A stretch of 46,776 bases of DNA from Fibrobacter sp. (GTDB lineage: Bacteria > Fibrobacterota > Fibrobacteria > Fibrobacterales > Fibrobacteraceae). Both the position numbers and the translations under genes were made by a program. The stretch's first letter is position 1. Every line of letters starts with the position of its first letter. Under the pieces are notes generated by a model. The model was given only the letters and a program-made list of their open reading frames with translations, had not been told where the DNA came from and made no database searches. Positions 41,037 to 46,776 of this stretch are shown one piece after another. The stretch lies in contig NZ_JAFZKX010000028.1 of assembly GCF_017551775.1 (NCBI RefSeq), positions 1 to 46,776 on the forward strand, read 5' to 3'.

Positions 41037-42422
41037 CTATTTCAGTTTCTTCAGTTCATGCCGCAGCATGAGCACACCGATGAGGGCCGCGCCGACATCG
41101 GAAATGGGCTGCGCGAGGAACACTCCCTTCAGTTCGAAGAAGCGCGGCAAAATGAGCAGGAAGGGAATCAGCAAGATGACTTGGCGGCAGGCGTTCAGGA
41201 ACATGGACCTGAGCGCCTTTCCTGTACCCTGGAAGAAACTCCCGGAGACGAGCCCGAGCGGAATCATGAAGAATCCCGCGCCAAAAAGCCTCATGGCCCA
41301 GGCGGCTATTTCCTGCAACTTCAGGTCGTTCGGGGCGAAGGGGGCGACAAAGACTTCCGCCTTCCACATCAGGATGGCCCATGCCACGAGCATCACGCTG
41401 AACGCATAGATGAAGGTGAACTTCAGCGTCTCCTTGACGCGGTTGTTGAGGCGCGCGCCGTAGTTGTACCCGATAATCGGCTGCGTACCGTGGACAAACC
41501 CGAGCAGCGGCAGCAATATGAACGAGGCGATGCTGTTCACGATTCCGAACGCGGAAATCGCCATGTCGCCGCCCGACAGGTGCTCCGTCGCGGCGAGGCT
41601 GATGTTTCCGTAGGTGGTGAGGCTCCAGGCGAGAATCGCGTTCATGAGGCTGTTGCAGACCTGCATGATTGAAGGCGGGATGCCGAGGATGATAATCTTC
41701 CTCACGTAGACAAAGCGCAGCTTCATGTGGCGCCAGCGGATGCGGATGGGCGTATCCTTCTTCACGAAGAACTGCGTGATGAGCGCCGATGATACCAGCT
41801 GCGAACTGATGGTGGCCCAGGCGGCCCCTTCGATGCCCCAGTGGAACTGCCGGATGAACAGCCAGTCGAGGAAAATGTTCGTGACGGCGCCGATGACTTC
41901 GCGGAACATGGCCGTCTTGGGGTGGCCCATGCTGCGGATGAAGTGGTTCATGCCCGGGGCGACCGTCTGGAAGATGGCGCCACAAAGCAAAATGCGCATG
42001 TAGCTCGATGCCACGGGGAGCGTCTGCTCGCTTGCCCCGAAAAGCCGCAGCAGCGGTTCCATGAAAATCTCGCCGAGCGTGAACGTGGTGAGCGCCATCA
42101 GGATGAGCAACGAGAAGGAGTTGTTCAGGATGATGCTTGCCTGGATGTACTTCTTCTGCCCGAGGCGTATGGCGAACAGCGTGTTGCCGCCGACACCCAC
42201 CATCATCGACATCGCCATGATGAACAGCGTGATGGGGAAGCAGAGCGTGATGCCCGCGAGGCCGAGGCTTCCGACGTCCTGGCCCACGAAGAGGCGGTCT
42301 ACGATGTTGTAGAGCGCGTTCACCATCATGCTGATGATGGAGGGGACCGAGAACTGAAGGACCAGTTTCGGGATGCTAGCGGTGCCGAAAGAATTCAGCT
42401 TATTGGAGTAGAATTCACTCAT
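41037..42422 (-). CDS. MATE family efflux transporter
   Basis: This 461-residue protein has about twelve membrane helices and MATE blocks (VLQFSVPSIISMMVNALYNIVDRLFVG, GVGGNTLFAIRLG, LGFVHGTQPIIGYNYGAR). It exports drugs or metabolites in exchange for Na+ or H+. The start is set at 42422, after a TTGGAC-17-TAAATTTG promoter that leaves about 3 nt of leader. An in-frame ATG at 42461 would lie on the -35 box. It is divergent from the TIGR02147 gene with a palindromic operator between. Confidence 0.9.
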   Translation of the reverse strand: MSEFYSNKLNSFGTASIPKLVLQFSVPSIISMMVNALYNIVDRLFVGQDVGSLGLAGITLCFPITLFIMAMSMMVGVGGNTLFAIRLGQKKYIQASIILNNSFSLLILMALTTFTLGEIFMEPLLRLFGASEQTLPVASSYMRILLCGAIFQTVAPGMNHFIRSMGHPKTAMFREVIGAVTNIFLDWLFIRQFHWGIEGAAWATISSQLVSSALITQFFVKKDTPIRIRWRHMKLRFVYVRKIIILGIPPSIMQVCNSLMNAILAWSLTTYGNISLAATEHLSGGDMAISAFGIVNSIASFILLPLLGFVHGTQPIIGYNYGARLNNRVKETLKFTFIYAFSVMLVAWAILMWKAEVFVAPFAPNDLKLQEIAAWAMRLFGAGFFMIPLGLVSGSFFQGTGKALRSMFLNACRQVILLIPFLLILPRFFELKGVFLAQPISDVGAALIGVLMLRHELKKLK

Positions 42423-42432
42423 TTCGGGGCCA

Positions 42433-42461
42433 AATTTAGAAATTATTCGACTCAAGTCCAA
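42433..42461 (-). promoter_or_regulatory. MATE gene promoter
   Basis: On the minus strand TTGGAC (42456-42461), 17 nt, TAAATT (42433-42438, continuing TGG). The hexamer ends 10 nt before the ATG. Confidence 0.6.
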
Positions 42462-42475
42462 TATGCGCAGCTCAC

Positions 42476-42497
42476 ATATGAAACGCTTGTTTCATAT
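42476..42497. promoter_or_regulatory. 22-bp palindromic operator candidate
   Basis: ATATGAAAC-gctt-GTTTCATAT is a perfect 9-bp inverted repeat. A third half-site GTTTCATA lies at 42559-42566, 6 bp upstream of the TIGR02147 -35 box. The palindrome is 14 bp upstream of the MATE -35 box. Confidence 0.6.
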
Positions 42498-42572
42498 ACG
42501 CAAATTTTGTGTATAAAAATCTAGAAATTAGTGATTTTGGTTAAAATTTATTGATTTTGTTTCATAAAACTA

Positions 42573-42601
42573 TTGACTTTCGCAAAAAACGGTTGTATAT
42601 T
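42573..42601 (+). promoter_or_regulatory. TIGR02147 gene promoter, leaderless
   Basis: TTGACT (42573-42578), 17 nt, TATATT (42596-42601, continuing TG). The ATG codons at 42607 and 42610 lie exactly where transcription should start. Confidence 0.7.
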
Positions 42602-42606
42602 TGAAA

Positions 42607-43440
42607 ATGATGAAACCGATAATCGAATACATAGACTTCCGCCAGTACATGCGCGATTTCTACGAGGAACGCAAGCGCCGCTCCGCTTTCACGTGGCGCG
42701 AGTTCTCGAGGATTGCTGGCTTCTCGTCGTCGGCGTACATGAAGGTCGTGTGCGATGGCGCAAGCAAGCTCAGCAAGATTGGCGTGGAACGCGTAGGCGC
42801 GGCGATGGGCCTTACCGGTTTCGAGATGGATTATTTCAGGGCCATGGTCAAGTTCGGCCAGGCCGATTCCGAGGAGAAGAAAAAGGCAGCCTACGGAGAA
42901 ATGCTCGCGGTCGCAAAGCAGTACAAGATCCGCGTGCTTTCGGGTGACCTGTTCGAGTACTACGATTCCTGGCGCAATCCGGTGCTGCGTGAACTCGCAC
43001 CGCTGATGCCCGGTGCCACTCCGGGGGAAATCGCGAAAAAGATTTACGTGGAAACCTCGGCGCAGGAAGTCCGCGAGTCGCTCGATTTCCTTACCAAGAC
43101 GGGCCTTTTGAAGAAGAAGGAAGACGGTACGCTTGTCCAGTCGGAAACTTCCGTGAAGGGCGCGACCGATGCTACGCGCCTTGCCTTGAGGGGCATGCAC
43201 CGCCAGATGTCGGAACTTGCCACGCCCGCGCTCGACCTCCCGAAGGAAGAACGCAATTTTAGCGGCGTTACGATGGGAGTTTCCCGCGAGAGCTACGCGC
43301 GTATCGTGGATGTGCTCAATGAATGCCGCAAGAAGATTGTCGCCATCGCAGGCGAAGAAAGCAATATCGAACAGGTCTATCGAGTCAATTTGCAACTTTT
43401 TCCGCTCACCAGGAACCTCAGGGAGAACGAAAATGCGTAA
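42607..43440 (+). CDS. TIGR02147 family protein, putative regulator
   Basis: This 277-residue protein belongs to the TIGR02147 (DUF4423-containing) family, expanded in Fibrobacter. It opens IIEYIDFRQYMRDFYEERK, then has an HTH-like segment (FTWREFSRIAGFSSSAYMKVVCDG) and a middle wHTH-like part (VRESLDFLTKTGLLKKKEDG). A DNA-binding regulatory role is inferred from these. Its stop overlaps the start of the next lipoprotein gene by 8 bp. With the lipoproteins it forms a three-gene unit. The TATGAAAC half-sites upstream are candidates for its own binding. Confidence 0.85.
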   Translation: MMKPIIEYIDFRQYMRDFYEERKRRSAFTWREFSRIAGFSSSAYMKVVCDGASKLSKIGVERVGAAMGLTGFEMDYFRAMVKFGQADSEEKKKAAYGEMLAVAKQYKIRVLSGDLFEYYDSWRNPVLRELAPLMPGATPGEIAKKIYVETSAQEVRESLDFLTKTGLLKKKEDGTLVQSETSVKGATDATRLALRGMHRQMSELATPALDLPKEERNFSGVTMGVSRESYARIVDVLNECRKKIVAIAGEESNIEQVYRVNLQLFPLTRNLRENENA

Positions 43441-44233
43441 CATCAGGTTGTTTATCATTGCTCTGTTTGGTATCGCGTCCCTGTGGGTGGGCTGTTCTGA
43501 TTCGCAGAAGATTACGGGAACCTCCGAAGAAGAAAACGAGCTCATCGCCCGTCAGAATTCTTCGAGTTCGTTGATGCCCGAATCGATATCCTCCAGTTCT
43601 TCCGAGAAGGTCGAACCGGCATCGAGTTCTGACGATGAATTGCCTCCTTCTATAGATTTTGAAGGCCGCTCGAGCAACAGTACGACGAAATCCGTTGATT
43701 CTTCGAGCAGCAGTGGAAATGGGAATGGCAGTGGCCCGGTGGAAGTTACCGCCAATAATCGGAATACTTTTGGTTACTATATCGAGATGTTCGCTCTTGA
43801 CATTGTGCAGTTCGATAGTACCGTCAAGGCGTCGGCCATTGTCGATATGGAAAAACCCGGATTGTACCGGATTACGAAGGATGAAGTCGACTCCCTGAAA
43901 TTGAATTTCCCGACTGCCGTCAGAAGGTACAGCGATATTATCACTGCCGTCAAGAATGACAGCGCTGAATGCGGCCTATACCTCTACAACGTGCAGGGCG
44001 ATGTGCGTACGGCCGGGCTTATCTTGAACGGCATTACGTCCGATACGGTGGTGGTTCTTGATATCGTATCGGAAAATTGCGAGCCTACGAATGAAAAGAT
44101 GTTCGGCTTCCTCTTCACCTACTGTGGCGAGATGAACAGTGATCCCGAACTTGTGCGGATTACTGTCAACAGCGAAATTCCTGGGAACAAATGCCCTGAC
44201 GGGCGAATCAAAGAATGGATAAAAGAAAATTAA
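43433..44233 (+). CDS. Ser-rich lipoprotein
   Basis: This 266-residue protein begins inside the end of the TIGR02147 gene (ATGCGTAA overlap), with GGGAG as ribosome site. The signal peptide ends LWVGC (Cys21, with an unusual Trp before). Residues about 40-100 are a Ser-rich linker with four poly-Ser clusters. The folded part (about 105-266) has three Cys (CGLYLY, ENCEP, FTYCGE) and a fourth near the end (NKCPD), perhaps two disulfides. No family is recognised. Surface exposure is likely. Confidence 0.82.
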   Translation: MRNIRLFIIALFGIASLWVGCSDSQKITGTSEEENELIARQNSSSSLMPESISSSSSEKVEPASSSDDELPPSIDFEGRSSNSTTKSVDSSSSSGNGNGSGPVEVTANNRNTFGYYIEMFALDIVQFDSTVKASAIVDMEKPGLYRITKDEVDSLKLNFPTAVRRYSDIITAVKNDSAECGLYLYNVQGDVRTAGLILNGITSDTVVVLDIVSENCEPTNEKMFGFLFTYCGEMNSDPELVRITVNSEIPGNKCPDGRIKEWIKEN

Positions 44234-44271
44234 CTGGCGAACGCCAAGAAGATTTTTAAAGGAGAAATATC

Positions 44272-45432
44272 ATGAAACGATTTACCAGTATGGCTTGCGG
44301 AATTGCCGCAGCCTCTATCCTCTCGTGTGCCTTGACGGCATGCGATAACGAAAGCCCGAGTGCCCCGGTCAGTGGCGACGAAAAGTCTTCCGCTGTCGAA
44401 AGTTCCGACGCCGGTGAGGTTTCCAGTTCCAGTTCGGGAGTGGTTGCTAGATGCGATGCGCTCTCGACCGAATGCGGATATTCCGAAGAGGAACTCTGCA
44501 AGATGGGCGTCCCGGGGTACTGCGGCAACGAACTTGTCGAACTCAGTTCCTCTTCCGGAGATGGGCCGACTTCCAGCTCGGGGGCGGTTATCAGATGCGA
44601 TGCTTTCATGCCCGAATGCGGATACAGCGAAGAAGAACTCTGTGGAATGGGCTATTACGAGTACTGCGCTTCCAGCTCCAGTACGTTGGAAACATGCATT
44701 ATCATGGATGAGTTGTGTCCGTCTTGCAACGGTAGTGGTGAAAAGTTGACTTGCCCGGTGACGAACGAACCCTGCAACCGGTGCAGTATGACCGGCGAGC
44801 GCACCAAGGATTGCAAGACCGGAATGGCCTATGTGTGTAAGGATGGAATCTGGAGGAAAGCGCAGGAAGATTCCATTTGCGTGCACATTACCGATGTCGA
44901 TGGGATGACTGCCAACGGGAATTGCAATAGCGATACTGACTTGGAATCGGTTATCGACTGCGCGACCGGCAGGGAATTCAGGTGCATCATGAATTACTGG
45001 ACTGCAATTGACCTCTGCCCGCCGGGCAGCAAATGCAACGAAGGCAATATCGTTGAAGAAGCGACGGACGTGAGCGCGATGAACCGTGGTGGCCCCGCTG
45101 TGGCCCCGAGTGTCGTGAAGGTAAGAAACGCCAACGGAAGCATTACCTTCCGCGACGATGGCATCCTTGTTGACGAACGTTGCACCTTCAATGGCCTGAG
45201 GGCGGAGCTTTCGGGCGACACCCTGCTTGCCACCATCCTGTATCCGGGATGCACGGCGACCGGCGGGTTCATGGGCGTCATCACGTTCACTCTCAGTGAA
45301 GATTTTGTCGGCGTCAAATACATCAAGTACGATGATAAGGAGAACGTCCAAAAAATTCGCGAAGCGGAAGGACTGTTGCCCTGCGGGAACAATGCTTCTT
45401 GCACATCGTGCGGAAAAGGAATGTCCTGCTAA
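44272..45432 (+). CDS. Cys-rich lipoprotein with internal repeats
   Basis: This 386-residue protein has AAAGGAG before the ATG and a lipobox LTAC (Cys24). The mature part has 29 cysteines. Two 25-residue repeats (60-84 and 108-132, RCDA..xECGYSEEELCxMG..xYC) are separated by poly-Ser linkers. A segment with CPSCNGSG (149-156) and CNRCSMTG (168-175) resembles the paired CxxCxGxG motifs of the DnaJ zinc domain. It may bind metal or form disulfides. The tail (370-386) adds four more Cys. It follows the previous lipoprotein by 38 bp. The function is unknown. Confidence 0.82.
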   Translation: MKRFTSMACGIAAASILSCALTACDNESPSAPVSGDEKSSAVESSDAGEVSSSSSGVVARCDALSTECGYSEEELCKMGVPGYCGNELVELSSSSGDGPTSSSGAVIRCDAFMPECGYSEEELCGMGYYEYCASSSSTLETCIIMDELCPSCNGSGEKLTCPVTNEPCNRCSMTGERTKDCKTGMAYVCKDGIWRKAQEDSICVHITDVDGMTANGNCNSDTDLESVIDCATGREFRCIMNYWTAIDLCPPGSKCNEGNIVEEATDVSAMNRGGPAVAPSVVKVRNANGSITFRDDGILVDERCTFNGLRAELSGDTLLATILYPGCTATGGFMGVITFTLSEDFVGVKYIKYDDKENVQKIREAEGLLPCGNNASCTSCGKGMSC

Positions 45433-45448
45433 AATTCACCATTAAAAA

Positions 45449-45474
45449 TCCCGGCGGCAACATGGCCACCGGGA
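45449..45474. terminator. Bidirectional terminator-like hairpin
   Basis: TCCCGG (45449-45454) pairs with CCGGGA (45469-45474), with an inner GGC/GCC pair set. It lies between the convergent Cys-rich lipoprotein and GH5 genes. Confidence 0.65.
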
Positions 45475-45518
45475 CTTCTCTCTCTTTGGTGAAATTTTGC
45501 TAGGCGGAGGGCGGGGCC

Positions 45519-46776
45519 TTATCGGACCTCGAAACGCACCTGGCGGGAATTGACGCCTTGGCGCACCCTGACGAGGTACTTGCCTGCGGAAAGCGAGCTC
45601 ATGTCGATCAGGTGGTTGCCGGAGGAAAGTTGTTCCTCTTTTTTCAGGCGCGTGTTGCCGAGCAGGTCGAAGACTTCGATTTTCGTAACGCCGCTTCCCG
45701 TAGATTCAAGCGCGAGTTTGCCGTTGGCGAAGGAAATGTTGAAATGGTCGTTGGCTTTTTGGAACGGAATGGCGATGACGGAAGAGGAACTTCCGGGACC
45801 CACGTCGTGGCAGGCCTTGTAGGTCGCGGGGTTTGTGGAGAGGTATTCCTTCACCATATTGCCGGAGGTCGTGTACTGGAGGGAGGTCTTGCTGGAACTG
45901 CCCTGGAATGCGGCCGTGCCTTCGCTGATCATGGAAGCCGACCAGTTCGCCCAGGAGAGCTTGTGCTTGTTGATGTATTCCTGCCAGCTTTGGTTGCGGC
46001 CCTGGTCCGGGGTTCCGCCGCCGTCGGCTTTGCCCGTGCCCCATTCGGAGACGAACACGGAGAGGCCCGCGTTCATGGCCTTTTCGCCCTTGGTGCCTTC
46101 GCAGGCGTCGTTGTTGCCGTCGCCCCAGCCGTAAGAACCGCTCCAGCAGTGGCTATTGGCGTAGTAGTGCAGCGTGTAGGCGGTATTTTTCTTGGGGTCG
46201 TTCACTTCGTTGCCGATGGCGTCGGAGGGGTTCTGGTCCCACGAGGGGTTGCCCACGAGCACCAAGTTGTCGGAATACTGGCGGATAACCTCGATGACCT
46301 GGTTCGCGTAGTTCTTTACGTCGCTCCAGGGAATCTGCTGCGGCTCGTTATACACCTCGAAAATCACGTTGTCGTACTGGCCGTAGGCTTCGGCCATTTC
46401 CTTGAAGAAGTTCTTGGCGGCGTCGGTCTGCTTGTGGGCTTCGTGCGAATGCCAGTCGATAATCACGTAGATGTCGTTCTTGATGGCGGCCTCGACGACG
46501 GTCTTCACCAGGTTCTTCTGGGTGTTGGGATCGCTCGCGTAACCCTTATAGCCGCCTTGCCAGTCCTCGTTGCCGGTAGCCATGGCCGCGCGCACAATCT
46601 GGATTTTCATGTCGTTCACCATGGTGGTGATGCCTTCTTCGCTCCAGAACTCGATGGCCTGGGGCATAAGGCTCCAGTAGAGGCTCATGCCACGCACCTG
46701 AACTTCGGCGCCGTCCTTGACGCCTTCGCAGGAACCGTAAATCTGGCCTTTACCCTGCGAGGTCTTGCCGGTCATC
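45519..46776 (-). CDS. Secreted GH5 endoglucanase, N-terminus cut by window end
   Basis: At least 418 residues are present. The gene runs off the right edge, so the signal peptide and true start are missing. The GH5 domain has the motif IYVIIDWHSHEA, acid/base Glu in FEVYNEPQQI (codon 46344-46346) and nucleophile Glu in VFVSEWGTG (codon 46044-46046). This fits subfamily 2-type endo-beta-1,4-glucanases. A short Ser linker precedes a C-terminal sorting-type domain ending GKYLVRVRQGV. It should act outside the cell on cellulose or beta-glucan. Confidence 0.88.
   Translation of the reverse strand, partial: MTGKTSQGKGQIYGSCEGVKDGAEVQVRGMSLYWSLMPQAIEFWSEEGITTMVNDMKIQIVRAAMATGNEDWQGGYKGYASDPNTQKNLVKTVVEAAIKNDIYVIIDWHSHEAHKQTDAAKNFFKEMAEAYGQYDNVIFEVYNEPQQIPWSDVKNYANQVIEVIRQYSDNLVLVGNPSWDQNPSDAIGNEVNDPKKNTAYTLHYYANSHCWSGSYGWGDGNNDACEGTKGEKAMNAGLSVFVSEWGTGKADGGGTPDQGRNQSWQEYINKHKLSWANWSASMISEGTAAFQGSSSKTSLQYTTSGNMVKEYLSTNPATYKACHDVGPGSSSSVIAIPFQKANDHFNISFANGKLALESTGSGVTKIEVFDLLGNTRLKKEEQLSSGNHLIDMSSLSAGKYLVRVRQGVNSRQVRFEVR

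Noticed and set aside
42422-42461. Upstream MATE start at 42461
   Set aside because: It would place the start on the -35 box of a good promoter, and the extra residues are not MATE-like.

Overview
The window looks like a chromosomal segment from Fibrobacter or a close relative (phylum Fibrobacterota). The reasons are several secreted plant-polysaccharide enzymes with poly-serine linkers and a shared C-terminal sorting-type module, a TIGR02147-family protein (a paralogous family first defined in Fibrobacter succinogenes), Ser-rich lipoproteins, and a short Bacteroidota-like primary-type sigma factor. I see no rRNA, tRNA, CRISPR array, transposase or phage gene. The assignment is inferred from gene content, not from a database match.

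Layout. 1-198 is a mosaic of small palindromes. 199-5260 holds a DRE-TIM aldolase, an M6 metalloprotease and a secreted CE1-type esterase. 5339-10898 holds a 1303-residue orphan protein and a membrane-anchored hypothetical protein. 10930-19834 is housekeeping: a half-degenerate tandem ABC ATPase, a DJ-1/PfpI protein, an overlapping cluster (Mrp ATPase, DUF971, sigma factor, TPR protein), then a TPR lipoprotein and RlpA. 19956-24217 holds a 75-residue protein, an outer-membrane protein, prmC-prfA, an 11-residue-repeat protein and TrmO. 24279-30621 (minus strand) holds an OLD-family ATPase/nuclease and a compact cluster running GH57, hypoxanthine phosphoribosyltransferase, a membrane protein and MqnC. 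30724-36134 (minus) is a mannan-degradation block: GH5, CBM35-GH26 and an aldose epimerase. 36292-42422 holds MnmE, a GRP-type sugar transporter, an unknown protein, an arylamine N-acetyltransferase-like protein, a small lipoprotein and a MATE exporter. 42607-45432 is a TIGR02147 regulator-like gene overlapping a lipoprotein gene, followed by a very Cys-rich lipoprotein. The window ends inside a GH5 endoglucanase.

How the genes work together. The secreted esterase, GH26, GH5 and second GH5 fit hemicellulose and cellulose breakdown. The epimerase and GRP transporter fit sugar handling. GH57 fits intracellular alpha-glucan metabolism. PrfA/PrmC, MnmE, TrmO and the sigma factor serve gene expression.

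The strongest unexplained signals are in non-coding DNA. (1) At least thirteen genes have a -10-like hexamer 5-10 nt before the start codon and little or no Shine-Dalgarno sequence. The best examples have a -35 box at 17 nt and read TTGnnn-17-TAnnTTTG, which predicts leaderless or near-leaderless mRNAs. Two divergent genes at 39414-39431 share one such promoter within 18 bp. (2) Degenerate seven-base tandem repeats (AACTAGT-like) fill three intergenic spacers, in two cases as converging inverted arrays. (3) Mosaics of small palindromes occur at 1-198 and, in frame, inside an acetyltransferase gene at 39841-39917. (4) A perfect 9-bp inverted repeat, with one extra half-site, lies between the MATE gene and the TIGR02147 gene.
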